64,000 nt of DNA from Bacteroidales bacterium (GTDB lineage: Bacteria > Bacteroidota > Bacteroidia > Bacteroidales > UBA7332): the NCBI GenBank assembly GCA_028687995.1, contig JAQTZA010000003.1, forward strand, positions 214,211-278,210. The letters are read 5' to 3'. Position 1 is the first letter of the stretch, and every line of letters starts with the position of its first letter. The notes beneath the pieces were generated by a model. It saw only the letters and a program-made list of their open reading frames with translations, was not told the origin of the DNA and did not search any database. Position numbers and translations under genes: made by a program. This document shows positions 28,468 through 37,339 of this stretch, in pieces.

Positions 28468-28820
28468 TTTGCAATTCTTACTTTCAACTCTTCTGGGTTA
28501 AATGGCTTCAAAATAAAATCTGCAGCTCCCATTTCTAGCAATTTAATTTGATCAACACGACTCTCTACACTTGATAAGACAAAAACTGGAATTGAAGAGA
28601 ATAGTACACTCGATTTCAGTTGTGAAAGAAACTCAAATCCTGAAATTTCAGGCATATTGATGTCGGTAATGATAAGATTTGGCAAATTCCCTTTTTGCAG
28701 ATAGGCCATTGCAGCAATCACATTTTCAAAATAGACAGTATCATAACTGCCTTTCAAATACATACTGATGACTTTTGCAATTTCAGGTCTGTCATCGACC
28801 AACATTATCAACGGCTTCAT
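28452..28820 (-). CDS. Single-domain response regulator (CheY-like)
   Basis: 122 residues, receiver domain only: acidic pair Asp9/Asp10 in LVDDRPE, phospho-acceptor Asp53 in ITDINMP, Ser83/Ser84 and Lys105 in FILKPFNPEEL. No output domain. It leads the exopolysaccharide operon and is coupled to the sugar transferase that carries a pseudo-receiver, so a direct phosphorylation-dependent contact controlling chain initiation is a reasonable inference. No histidine kinase gene is nearby. Confidence 0.88.
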   Translation of the reverse strand: MKPLIMLVDDRPEIAKVISMYLKGSYDTVYFENVIAAMAYLQKGNLPNLIITDINMPEISGFEFLSQLKSSVLFSSIPVFVLSSVESRVDQIKLLEMGAADFILKPFNPEELKVRIAKWIKS

Positions 28821-28904
28821 ACTTTATCAACGTATAGGTTTTGGAAACTTTGGTTAGAATCTCAAAAAAAATTACCTCATCAGAATTGGAGAATAATAAT
28901 TCCA

Positions 28905-28912
28905 CAAATTTA
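28905..28912 (-). promoter_or_regulatory. -7 element of the exopolysaccharide operon
   Basis: Read on the - strand, TAAATTTG fits TAnnTTTG. RNA would start near 28898, leaving a ~78-nt leader before the response regulator gene. Confidence 0.45.
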
Positions 28913-29051
28913 CACATATTCCAATTTTAAAGAAATTTTAAATGTTAAAATATTTAATATTGGTAAAATGAATGGTAAATATTAGGCAAATATATAACAT
29001 TATCTGATTACTCAATGAAACAGAACTTAATAGTTCATCCAAAAAAATGAG

Positions 29052-29059
29052 TATTTTTG
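29052..29059 (+). promoter_or_regulatory. -7 element of proA
   Basis: TATTTTTG (TAnnTTTG) lies 35 bp before the ATG at 29094. This supports that start rather than the TTG at 29085. Confidence 0.5.
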
Positions 29060-29093
29060 CAAATGAATAAGAATAGACTCAACATTGATTGAA

Positions 29094-30338
29094 ATGGATA
29101 TAAAAACGACCTTCTCAAATGTATTGTCGGCAAGTAAAAGATTAATACTACTCACTGATGATCAAATAAATGAAATACTGCTTGCTGTTGCCGATGCAGC
29201 TGCGGAGCAATCTGACTATATTCTTGTCGAAAATGCAAAAGATTTGGCGCGAATGGACAAAACCGATCCGAAATACGACCGACTGCTTCTTACTGAAAAA
29301 CGAATCAATGAAATTGCTTCTGATATGCGAAACGTTGCCACACTCACTTCTCCTCTCGGTCGGTTGTTGAGCGAAAACACCTTGCCAAATGGTTTGAAAA
29401 TATCGAAAGTGAGCGTTCCGTTTGGTGTGATTGGCATCATCTACGAAGCCCGTCCAAACGTCAGTTTCGACGTGTTCTCACTCTGTCTGAAGTCGGGCAA
29501 TGCCTGCATTTTGAAAGGCAGCACCGATGCGTTCGACTCCAACTCGGCTATTCTGAAAGTCATCCACTCAGTATTGGATAAACTAAACATCAGTCGAGAT
29601 ATTGTGGCTCTACTTCCGCCTGACCGCGAAGCCACTACTGCTTTGTTGAATGCAGTTGGACTCGTTGATCTTATTATTCCACGAGGAAGTCAAGGGCTGA
29701 TTAATTTCGTGCGCGATAATTCCAAAATTCCTGTCATAGAGACTGGTGCTGGCATCTGCCACACCTATTTCGATGAATTTGGCGATACAGCCAAAGGTGC
29801 TGCGGTAGTCAACAATGCCAAAACGCGTCGCGTGAGCGTTTGCAACTCGCTCGATTGCCTGATTATTCACGACAAACGCCTCAACGACCTGCCTGCCATT
29901 TGCCAAAAGTTGGCAGAAAGCAATGTCATCATCTACGCAGACGAAAAGGCATTTGAGCAGTTAAATGGAAATTACCCTTCAACTCTGCTTGAAAAGGCAA
30001 CAGATGAAAGTTTCGGCATTGAGTTTCTGGATTATAAAATGGCTATAAAAACGGTTACTTCGGTAGAGGAAGCGGTAGAACACATCACCGATCATTCGTC
30101 GAAACACAGCGAAGCCATCATTAGCGAAAACGAAGCTAACCTTTCCTATTTTGAGAAAGTGGTAGATGCTGCTTGCGTCTATGCAAATGCTTCAACGGCT
30201 TTCACCGATGGCGGACAGTTTGGTTTCGGAGCAGAGATAGGTATCAGCACCCAAAAGCTACACGCCCGCGGACCAATGGCGCTCAACGAACTCACCAGCT
30301 ACAAATACATCGTTCGTGGTGAAGGTCAAATTAGATAG
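29094..30338 (+). CDS. proA: Glutamate-5-semialdehyde dehydrogenase (gamma-glutamyl phosphate reductase)
   Basis: 414 residues from ATG 29094 ([10 protein letters not shown]). It makes glutamate-5-semialdehyde from gamma-glutamyl phosphate with NADPH, the second step of proline synthesis. Family marks: [70 protein letters not shown] and the catalytic Cys in [14 protein letters not shown], with the C-terminal [15 protein letters not shown]. Full length. No proB is seen next to it. A hairpin follows the stop within 12 bp. Confidence 0.94.
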   Translation: MDIKTTFSNVLSASKRLILLTDDQINEILLAVADAAAEQSDYILVENAKDLARMDKTDPKYDRLLLTEKRINEIASDMRNVATLTSPLGRLLSENTLPNGLKISKVSVPFGVIGIIYEARPNVSFDVFSLCLKSGNACILKGSTDAFDSNSAILKVIHSVLDKLNISRDIVALLPPDREATTALLNAVGLVDLIIPRGSQGLINFVRDNSKIPVIETGAGICHTYFDEFGDTAKGAAVVNNAKTRRVSVCNSLDCLIIHDKRLNDLPAICQKLAESNVIIYADEKAFEQLNGNYPSTLLEKATDESFGIEFLDYKMAIKTVTSVEEAVEHITDHSSKHSEAIISENEANLSYFEKVVDAACVYANASTAFTDGGQFGFGAEIGISTQKLHARGPMALNELTSYKYIVRGEGQIR

Positions 30339-30440
30339 GCCTCCCCAACCCCTCCCAAAGAGGGGCTTTCTACATACTATTCAATTAGAATTCAAAGTAC
30401 AAATCTTTAGATTTCCCCCTTTGGGGGATTAAAAGGGGGC
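30339..30440. repeat. Inverted intergenic repeat with two C/G-run hairpins
   Basis: The gap between proA and ybeY holds CCCCTC-loop-GAGGGG (30349-30365) followed by CTTT, a likely proA terminator, and CCCCCTTTGGGGG (30415-30427). The outer parts are approximate inverted copies of one another (CTCCCCAACCCCTCCCAAAG against the complement of 30407-30440). Such elements recur between genes in many Bacteroidetes genomes. Confidence 0.65.
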
Positions 30441-30445
30441 TCAAT

Positions 30446-30856
30446 ATGATAAGCTATTTCACCGAAAACGTAAAAACACCCGCCATCAAAAAGAAGGCAG
30501 TGACTGAATGGATCAAAAAGGTGGCAGAAACGCACGGAAAGCGCGTGGGAGAAGTGAGCTATATCTTTTGTGACGATGCTAAAATTCTGGAAGTGAATAA
30601 CCAATACCTGCAACACGACTATTATACAGACATCATTACATTCGACTACACCGAAGGAAAACGCATCGCAGGCGATATCTTTATCAGCCTCGATACGGTG
30701 GAAAGTAACTCCGAGCAATTCGCCACCGACTACCTCGAAGAGTTGCATCGCATTATTATTCACGGCATTCTGCACCTGTGCGGACACGACGACAAATCGG
30801 ACGAAGCCCGCGCCAATATGACACGATTGGAAGATGATGCGTTGAAGATAAGGTAG
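30446..30856 (+). CDS. ybeY: Endoribonuclease YbeY (rRNA maturation factor)
   Basis: 136 residues. The zinc site HGILHLCGHDDKS near residue 109 fits the family HGxLHLxGxDH, and DIITFDYTEG near 62 and GDIFISLDTV near 74 are the conserved neighbours. YbeY takes part in 16S rRNA 3'-end maturation and 70S quality control. Usual length, cytoplasmic. A strong terminator follows. Confidence 0.92.
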   Translation: MISYFTENVKTPAIKKKAVTEWIKKVAETHGKRVGEVSYIFCDDAKILEVNNQYLQHDYYTDIITFDYTEGKRIAGDIFISLDTVESNSEQFATDYLEELHRIIIHGILHLCGHDDKSDEARANMTRLEDDALKIR

Positions 30857-30877
30857 CTATACATAAAAATTACCAAA

Positions 30878-30921
30878 AACAAATCCGATGTAATTTAATT
30901 ATTGCATCGGATTTGTTTTAT
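30878..30921 (+). terminator. Terminator of ybeY
   Basis: A perfect 13-bp stem (30878-30890 with 30905-30917) with a 14-nt loop is followed by TTT. Confidence 0.85.
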
Positions 30922-30981
30922 CTAAAAATTAAAATCACTTAAACCAACAAAACCATTAATAGGCTGTTGTATATAAACCAC

Positions 30982-30989
30982 TATCTTTG
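30982..30989 (+). promoter_or_regulatory. -7 element of mnmG
   Basis: TATCTTTG fits TAnnTTTG exactly and lies 17 bp before the ATG, so the leader would be only about 10 nt. Confidence 0.55.
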
Positions 30990-31006
30990 CAAAAAATTTC
31001 TTAATA

Positions 31007-32881
31007 ATGGATTTCAAATACGACGTAATTGTAATAGGCGCAGGTCATGCTGGTTGCGAAGCAGCATCGGCGGCAGCAAATCTCGGCTCAAAGACCGTAC
31101 TTATTACGATGGATATGAATAAAATTGCACAAATGAGTTGCAACCCTGCCGTGGGAGGCATCGCCAAAGGACAAATTGTCCGCGAAATCGATGCACTCGG
31201 CGGACAAATGGGAATCGTGACCGACAAAACTGCCATACAATTCCGAATGCTTAACCGTTCCAAAGGTCCTGCCATGTGGAGCCCACGAGCACAAAGCGAT
31301 CGAATGCGCTTCAGCGAACTTTGGCGATTGAAATTAGAGAACACCGACAACCTCGACATCTGGCAAGATTCGGTCGTTCAACTCGTGATTAACGACAACA
31401 CCGTCGAAGGCGTTGTCACAGGTCTCGGGGTAACTTTCCGTGCCAAAACGGTGGTGATGACCAACGGCACTTTCCTCAATGGCTTGATGCACATTGGCAA
31501 AACACAGTTGCGCGGTGGTCGCGTCTCTGAACCGGCATCTTACGGCATCACTGAGCAATTGATCGGCACAGGTATTCGCACCGACCGGATGAAAACTGGC
31601 ACTCCTGTCAGAATTGACGGCCGAAGCGTAGATTTCTCACTCACCGAAGAACAAAAAGGCGAGATAGATTTCCACAAATTCTCGTACCTCGACCATGCTC
31701 CCAAAACATTGAAGCAACTAAGTTGCTGGACCCTCTATACCAACGAAGAGGCGCATAATGTGTTGCGCAATGGATTATCAGATTCTCCCCTTTACAACGG
31801 ACAAATTCAGAGCATCGGTCCGCGCTACTGCCCGAGCATCGAAACCAAGATTGTGACTTTTGCAGATAAGCTCGAACATCAACTCTTTCTCGAACCCGAA
31901 GGTGAGAACACGCAAGAGTATTACCTGAACGGCTTCTCTTCGTCTCTCCCACTCGAGGTGCAACTCAATGCGTTGAAGAAAATTCCTGCATTCAGAAATA
32001 TCCGCATCTATCGTCCGGGTTACGCCATAGAATACGACTTCTTCGATCCCACTCAGCTCAAGCATACCCTCGAAACAAAGGCAATCAAAAACCTCTTTTT
32101 TGCGGGACAAATTAACGGAACGACAGGCTACGAAGAGGCGGCAGGCCAAGGCATCATGGCCGGCATCAACGCACACATCAATTGCCACGGCGGCGAATCA
32201 TTTATTTTAAACCGCAACGAAGCCTATATTGGCGTATTGATCGACGATCTTGTAACCAAAGGAGTCGATGAGCCTTACCGCATGTTTACCTCTCGTGCCG
32301 AATACCGAATTCTGCTTCGCCAAGACGATGCAGATGCTCGTCTTACACCCAAGGGCAAAAAACTAGGTTTAGCTCGATCTGAACGGACGAATCTATTGAA
32401 GGAAAAATACGAAGAGATAGACCGACTATTAAATTTCGCTCGAAACTACTCCATAAAGCCAGCTTTCATCAACGAAGGCCTCGAAAAACTAGGTACAACA
32501 GCACTCAAGCACGGATGCAAATTAATCGACTTAATCGCACGTCCTCAGGTTACAATAGAGAATATTGCCGAACTTATTCCTGCATTCAAAGAGGAGATAG
32601 AAAAAACAGCATCACGCAAAGAAGAAATTCTCGAAGCAGTAGAGATTCAAATCAAGTATAGCGGGTACATCGAACGGGAACGCATTATTGCGGACAAAAT
32701 CAATCGCCTAGAAAATATCCATATCAAAGGTCGATTCGATTACAACTCCATTCCGTCACTTTCGACAGAAGCTCGCCAGAAGTTGACCAAGATAGATCCT
32801 GAAACCATTGCTCAAGCTGGTCGCATACCAGGCATTTCACCTAGCGACATCAATATCCTACTGGTTTTGATGGGAAGATAA
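31007..32881 (+). CDS. mnmG: tRNA uridine-5-carboxymethylaminomethyl modification enzyme MnmG
   Basis: 624 residues, the usual length. FAD-binding VIVIGAGHAGCEAASAAANLG at residue 8; the family signatures CNPAVGGIAKGQIVREIDALGG, GGRVSEPASYGIT, LKTGTPVRIDGRS, FFAGQINGTTGYEEAAGQG and DDLVTKGVDEPYRMFTSRAEYR are all present. With MnmE it modifies the wobble U34 of several tRNAs. The gene (gidA) is classically near the replication origin; a parS site follows 64 bp after its stop. Its partner mnmE is not in the window. Confidence 0.96.
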   Translation: MDFKYDVIVIGAGHAGCEAASAAANLGSKTVLITMDMNKIAQMSCNPAVGGIAKGQIVREIDALGGQMGIVTDKTAIQFRMLNRSKGPAMWSPRAQSDRMRFSELWRLKLENTDNLDIWQDSVVQLVINDNTVEGVVTGLGVTFRAKTVVMTNGTFLNGLMHIGKTQLRGGRVSEPASYGITEQLIGTGIRTDRMKTGTPVRIDGRSVDFSLTEEQKGEIDFHKFSYLDHAPKTLKQLSCWTLYTNEEAHNVLRNGLSDSPLYNGQIQSIGPRYCPSIETKIVTFADKLEHQLFLEPEGENTQEYYLNGFSSSLPLEVQLNALKKIPAFRNIRIYRPGYAIEYDFFDPTQLKHTLETKAIKNLFFAGQINGTTGYEEAAGQGIMAGINAHINCHGGESFILNRNEAYIGVLIDDLVTKGVDEPYRMFTSRAEYRILLRQDDADARLTPKGKKLGLARSERTNLLKEKYEEIDRLLNFARNYSIKPAFINEGLEKLGTTALKHGCKLIDLIARPQVTIENIAELIPAFKEEIEKTASRKEEILEAVEIQIKYSGYIERERIIADKINRLENIHIKGRFDYNSIPSLSTEARQKLTKIDPETIAQAGRIPGISPSDINILLVLMGR

Positions 32882-32944
32882 AAAAAACACACAACAAATA
32901 AACCGCGCCCACAAACAGGGCTTTACAGAGGTAAAACAAAGCGT

Positions 32945-32960
32945 TGTTTCACGTGAAACA
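32945..32960. promoter_or_regulatory. parS: parS centromere site (ParB binding)
   Basis: TGTTTCACGTGAAACA is a perfect 16-bp palindrome identical to the standard chromosomal parS consensus. ParB loads here as a CTP-dependent clamp and spreads to organise and segregate the origin region. It lies in the 92-bp gap between mnmG and ade. parS sites cluster within the origin-proximal part of chromosomes, so this window is probably near oriC. Confidence 0.92.
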
Positions 32961-32973
32961 TTAAGAGAAAAGT

Positions 32974-34602
32974 ATGAAAATTAAAAAGGGAAATCTGGTA
33001 GATATTGTCAATGACAAAATCTACCCTGCTGTGCTATACATTGAAAATGGCACAATCACAAAAATCGAAGAGAGTAAAGAACACTTCTCTTCCTATCTTC
33101 TACCAGGGATAATCGATTCTCACATCCACATCGAGAGCACACTCTTGACCCCAGAACACTATGCAAAGGAAGCTGTTCGTCATGGTGTCATTGGCGCAGT
33201 AGCCGATCCTCACGAAATCGCCAATGTATTAGGCATCGATGGTGTTGACTTTATGATCAGCAACGGAAAACGCACACCATTCTACTTCTGCTTTGGAGCT
33301 CCTTCTTGCGTGCCATCTACACCTCTTGAACCAGCAGGCGCAGAACTTGGCAGCAATGAGATCGAACAGCTTTTGAGTCGCGACGACATCCACTTCTTAG
33401 CCGAAATGATGAACTATCCAGGCGTCATATCTGAAGACAAAGAGGTAACAAGCAAATTAAAAAGCGCAAAGAAACACGGCAAACCAGTGGATGGACATGC
33501 GCCTATGCTCAATTCTGCTGATGTGGCTATTTATGCAAAAGCAGGAATAAGCACCGACCACGAATGCACAACAATCGAAGAGGCCATCGAAAAAATTGAT
33601 CTTGGAATGAAAGTTTTGATTCGCGAAGGGAGTGCAGCTCGCAACTTCGACACCCTACACCCGCTTATTGCTTCTCACCCCAAACAGGTGATGTTTTGTT
33701 GCGACGATATGCCAGCCGAAACCCTTCTCGAAGGCTACCTTCATGGCTCGCTCAAAAAAGCAATAAACCTCGGATACAATCTATTCGACGTGTTAAGAGC
33801 GGCATCCTACAACGTAGCACAACACTACAACATTCCTGTAGGAATGATTCAAAAAGGAGATAGTGCAGACTTTATCGAGGTCAACAATCTGCAAGATCTT
33901 GAGATTATTGAAACAACCATCAAAGGAGAACAGGTTTATGAAAGAAACACGGCTCCTACCCCAATCAATACCACGGTAAAGACCATCAACAGATTCGATT
34001 GCGAACCAATCACACTCAACGACATTCGGGTAAAACCAACAGGTAAGAGAATCAAAGTGATTGACTGTGTTTGCGGCGATCTTTTAACAGAAACTCATCT
34101 TACCGAACCCAAAATTACAGAAGAGAACATCATCAGCAATCCAGACGAAGATATACTGAAACTGGTTGCAATAAACAGGTATTGCCCAAAGGAAATCGGT
34201 GTAGGATTTATTCGTGGAATTGGAATCAAATCTGGTGCGATGGCTACAAGTATTTCGCACGACAACCACAACCTCGTAGTGGTTGGCGCCTCTGACGAAG
34301 AGATTGTGAAAGCGACAAACATCTTGATAGAAAACAAAGGGGGAATGGTAGTTACTAACGGCGATAAAACTGAAATTTTGAGTCTCGAAATCGCTGGGCT
34401 AATGACACACCGATCAGCAAATGATGTTGCACATATTCAAGAAAAAATCAAAGAGTTAGTCTTCGAAATGGGCTCAGAACTGGAAGATCCATTTCTCACC
34501 CTATCGTTTATGAGTCTTATTGTCATTCCTAAAATCAAACTCTCGTCCAAAGGTTTATTCGACGTCGAAAAGTTTGAATTTACCTCACTATTTGAGAAAT
34601 AA
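32974..34602 (+). CDS. ade: Adenine deaminase
   Basis: 542 residues, amidohydrolase fold. The metal-binding GIIDSHIHIESTLLTPEHY is near residue 46; ADPHEIANVLG near 85, FCFGAPSCVPSTPLE near 105, GHAPMLNSADVAIY near 175, STDHECTTIEEA near 195 and FCCDDMPAETLLEGYLHG near 250 follow the AdeC order. The C-terminal half has MATSISHDNHNLVVVG. It turns adenine into hypoxanthine for purine salvage. Full length, cytoplasmic. The start is only 14 bp beyond parS, so ParB could affect its transcription. Confidence 0.94.
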   Translation: MKIKKGNLVDIVNDKIYPAVLYIENGTITKIEESKEHFSSYLLPGIIDSHIHIESTLLTPEHYAKEAVRHGVIGAVADPHEIANVLGIDGVDFMISNGKRTPFYFCFGAPSCVPSTPLEPAGAELGSNEIEQLLSRDDIHFLAEMMNYPGVISEDKEVTSKLKSAKKHGKPVDGHAPMLNSADVAIYAKAGISTDHECTTIEEAIEKIDLGMKVLIREGSAARNFDTLHPLIASHPKQVMFCCDDMPAETLLEGYLHGSLKKAINLGYNLFDVLRAASYNVAQHYNIPVGMIQKGDSADFIEVNNLQDLEIIETTIKGEQVYERNTAPTPINTTVKTINRFDCEPITLNDIRVKPTGKRIKVIDCVCGDLLTETHLTEPKITEENIISNPDEDILKLVAINRYCPKEIGVGFIRGIGIKSGAMATSISHDNHNLVVVGASDEEIVKATNILIENKGGMVVTNGDKTEILSLEIAGLMTHRSANDVAHIQEKIKELVFEMGSELEDPFLTLSFMSLIVIPKIKLSSKGLFDVEKFEFTSLFEK

Positions 34603-34663
34603 GGAATCAAACTTATTCACCAATTTCGAAGCATTGCAAGGGTAAAAGAATCAATTCTTTGCT

Positions 34664-34671
34664 TATCTTTG
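34664..34671 (+). promoter_or_regulatory. -7 element that decides the uvrC start
   Basis: TATCTTTG fits TAnnTTTG. RNA would start near 34678, downstream of the TTG at 34659 and the ATG at 34674, which leaves the GTG at 34716 as the first usable start. Confidence 0.55.
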
Positions 34672-34715
34672 TGATGCTTCGAACATTTATACCAAGCCAT
34701 AATAGAGAAACAAAC

Positions 34716-36515
34716 GTGGACAACAGAGAGGAAAAACTCAAAAACATAGTCAGTAGCCTTCCTGATTCGCCGGGAGTTTATCAATATTTCGACGAAAACG
34801 ACACCATCATCTATGTTGGTAAGGCGAAGAATCTAAAGCGTCGAGTAGCCTCTTACTTCAACAAAAACCACGACTCTCCCAAAACAAGGATTCTAGTCGG
34901 CAAAATTCAAAATATTCACTACATCGTTGTCAACAGCGAAGAAGACGCACTACACCTCGAGAATAGTTTGATCAAAAAACTTCAGCCGCGATACAACGTG
35001 ATGCTGAAAGACGACAAAACATACCCTTGGATTTGCATCACCAACGAGCCCTTTCCGCGCATATTCCAAACCCGCAATGTGATTCGAAATGGCTACCTCT
35101 ATTTTGGCCCCTACTCCAACGTCTATCTGGTGCGCACGATGCTCGAGTTTATTCGCAAAATCTACCCGATTCGCTCCTGCAAACTTCTACTTTTACCAGA
35201 AAGCATTCGTCAGAATAAGTTCAAAGTCTGTCTCGAATACCACATCAAAAACTGTCGTGGAGGATGCGAAGGATATGAAACTGAAGCAGAATATGCAGTA
35301 CACATTGCTGCCGCAAAACGTATTCTAAAAGGTGAAATTGATGTAATCAAAGACGACCTCTCCACGCAGATGAAGGAAGCTGCGGCCAAACTCGAATTTG
35401 AAGAAGCTCATCGAATCAAAGAAAAACTGCAACTCATTGATAGCTATCAATCTAAATCAGTAATTGTTAGCCCAACGATTCAGGACACAGATATATTTTC
35501 GTGCATTGAAGAAGATAATATGCTGTTTGTGAACTATTTACACGTTACAAATGGCTCAATCAATCAGGCATACACCTTCGAAATGAAGAAAAAGCTCGAC
35601 GAACCCAAAGAAGAGCTTCTCGGCCTTGCTATCGTAGAGATGCGCGAACGATTCAAAAGCTTTGCTAAAGAGATTATTCTCCCATTCTACCCCGATGTTG
35701 AATTTCAGAATATTCTTTTCACCATTCCACAGCGCGGTGACAAGAAAAAATTGCTTGAACTATCGGAACAAAACGTACGACAATACAAGGCCGACCGAAT
35801 GAAACAGGCCGAAAAACTGAATCCAGAGCAGCGGACAGTTCGTATTCTTTCGACCATGCAAAAAGACCTTCGCCTGCACTCTATGCCTATGCACATTGAG
35901 TGTTTCGATAACTCAAATATTCAGGGAACATCGCCTGTGGCAGCTTGTGTGGTATTCAAAAAAGCCAAACCAGCCAAGAAGGATTACCGACATTTTAACG
36001 TGAAAACAGTGGAAGGGCCAGACGATTTTGCCTCTATGCGTGAAATTGTCTATCGGCGCTACAGCAGAATGATAGAAGAGAATACCCAACTCCCCGACCT
36101 CATTGTGATTGATGGTGGGAAAGGTCAGTTGCATGCCGCCTGCGAATCACTTCACGAACTGAATATATACGGTAAAATCCCCATTATCGGTATAGCCAAA
36201 CGGCTCGAAGAGATCTATTATCCCGACGATTCGGTACCGCTTTACCTCGACAAAAATTCCGAAAGCTTGAAGCTAATACAACAGTTGCGTGATGAAGCTC
36301 ACCGCTTTGGAATCACCTTCCATCGCCTTAAACGCAGCAAAAATCAAGTTGTATCAGAACTTGACTCAGTCGTTGGGATTGGAGATAAAACAAAAACAAC
36401 GCTCCTATCACATTTTAAAAGCTTAAAACGCATCAAGGGTGCAACATTGGACGAGCTAATCTTAATAATAGGAAAAAACAGAGCAGAAAAGCTTTTTACG
36501 CAAATTCACAAATAA
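34716..36515 (+). CDS. uvrC: UvrABC system protein C
   Basis: 599 residues from GTG 34716 (VDNREEKLKNIVSSLPDSPG). An earlier frame opening at 34659 adds 19 residues not expected in UvrC and lying under the promoter. Domains: N-terminal GIY-YIG nuclease (GVYQYFDENDTIIYVGKAKNLKRRV), a Cys-rich segment (CLEYHIKNCRGGCEGY), UVR motif (LSTQMKEAAAKLEFEEAHRIKEKL, about 215-240), the RNase H-like nuclease (HIECFDNSNIQGTSPVAACVVF; LIVIDGGKGQL) and C-terminal HhH (VVGIGDKTKTTLLSHFKSLKRI). It makes both incisions in nucleotide excision repair. uvrA and uvrB are not in the window. Confidence 0.93.
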   Translation: MDNREEKLKNIVSSLPDSPGVYQYFDENDTIIYVGKAKNLKRRVASYFNKNHDSPKTRILVGKIQNIHYIVVNSEEDALHLENSLIKKLQPRYNVMLKDDKTYPWICITNEPFPRIFQTRNVIRNGYLYFGPYSNVYLVRTMLEFIRKIYPIRSCKLLLLPESIRQNKFKVCLEYHIKNCRGGCEGYETEAEYAVHIAAAKRILKGEIDVIKDDLSTQMKEAAAKLEFEEAHRIKEKLQLIDSYQSKSVIVSPTIQDTDIFSCIEEDNMLFVNYLHVTNGSINQAYTFEMKKKLDEPKEELLGLAIVEMRERFKSFAKEIILPFYPDVEFQNILFTIPQRGDKKKLLELSEQNVRQYKADRMKQAEKLNPEQRTVRILSTMQKDLRLHSMPMHIECFDNSNIQGTSPVAACVVFKKAKPAKKDYRHFNVKTVEGPDDFASMREIVYRRYSRMIEENTQLPDLIVIDGGKGQLHAACESLHELNIYGKIPIIGIAKRLEEIYYPDDSVPLYLDKNSESLKLIQQLRDEAHRFGITFHRLKRSKNQVVSELDSVVGIGDKTKTTLLSHFKSLKRIKGATLDELILIIGKNRAEKLFTQIHK

Positions 36516-36542
36516 TACAACTTAATTAATTAATTTTGTAAA

Positions 36543-36995
36543 ATGAAGATTGTCATTCAGCGTGTAGCAAACGCATCGGTTACTATCGACAATGCGCTAT
36601 TTTCTTACATTCAAAACGGATTGCTCATTTTAGTAGGAATTGAAGATAGCGATACAGACGAAGACATCGAATGGATCACAAAAAAAGCGGCTAATTTGCG
36701 CATTTTCAACGATGAAAACGGAGTGATGAATCGCTCGCTGATTGACATAAACGGAGAGGTTTTGGTTGTAAGTCAATTTACACTTCACGCTTCTACCAAA
36801 AAGGGAAACAGACCCTCGTACATCAAGGCATCAAAGCCCGACTTTGCAATTCCAATGTATGAAAAGTTCTGTGATGAAATGGGTCTATCCGTAGGCAAGG
36901 AGGTAAAACGTGGCGTATTCGGTGCCGATATGAAAGTTCAACTTCTCAACGATGGCCCAGTCACGATTCTGATAGACTCGAAAAATAAAGAATAA
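36543..36995 (+). CDS. dtd: D-aminoacyl-tRNA deacylase
   Basis: 150 residues. MKIVIQRVANASVTID at the N-terminus, the active-site loop SQFTLHASTKKGNRPSY near residue 78 and the C-terminal NDGPVTILIDS (family: NxGPVT) near 137. It hydrolyses D-Tyr and other D-amino acids or Gly mischarged on tRNA. Lies 27 bp after uvrC and 16 bp before the MazG-like gene, forming a run likely transcribed together. Confidence 0.94.
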   Translation: MKIVIQRVANASVTIDNALFSYIQNGLLILVGIEDSDTDEDIEWITKKAANLRIFNDENGVMNRSLIDINGEVLVVSQFTLHASTKKGNRPSYIKASKPDFAIPMYEKFCDEMGLSVGKEVKRGVFGADMKVQLLNDGPVTILIDSKNKE

Positions 36996-37011
36996 AAGAA
37001 AACAGATCGAT

Positions 37012-37338
37012 ATGACAATTACTGAAGCACAAAACGAAGTTGATAACTGGATAAAAACGTATGGTGTTCGATATTTCAACGAGTTGACCAACATGGTATT
37101 GCTGCAAGAAGAGGTGGGCGAATTAGCCAAAATAATTGCTCGAACCTACGGTGAGCAAAACTGTAAAGAGAGTGACAAAAACTTCGATATGGCTGACGAA
37201 ATGGGCGATATTCTCTTTGTGCTCATCTGCTTAGCAAACCAAACGGGAATCAACCTCGAAGAGGCATTTGCAAAAAATATCCAGAAAAAAATAAACCGCG
37301 ACAAAGACAGACATATAAACAATCCTAAACTAAAATAA
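37012..37338 (+). CDS. MazG-like nucleotide pyrophosphohydrolase
   Basis: 108 residues, all-alpha. The Mg-binding EExxE...ExxD pattern is visible: LLQEEVGELAKII near residue 30 and DMADEMGDILFVLICLAN near 62. Small single-domain MazG proteins cleave non-canonical or excess (d)NTPs to NMP plus PPi. Partner genes in the run (dtd, deoC) fit nucleotide and tRNA housekeeping. Only one base separates its stop from deoC. Confidence 0.87.
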   Translation: MTITEAQNEVDNWIKTYGVRYFNELTNMVLLQEEVGELAKIIARTYGEQNCKESDKNFDMADEMGDILFVLICLANQTGINLEEAFAKNIQKKINRDKDRHINNPKLK

Positions 37339-37339
37339 G

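Noticed and set aside
31641..32188. Antisense ORFs in mnmG
   Set aside because: Opposite a conserved gene; no promoter or recognisable domain.
36531..36538. TAATTTTG as a promoter for dtd
   Set aside because: It fits TAnnTTTG but ends 4 bp before the start codon, so the RNA would begin inside the gene; dtd is more likely co-transcribed with uvrC.
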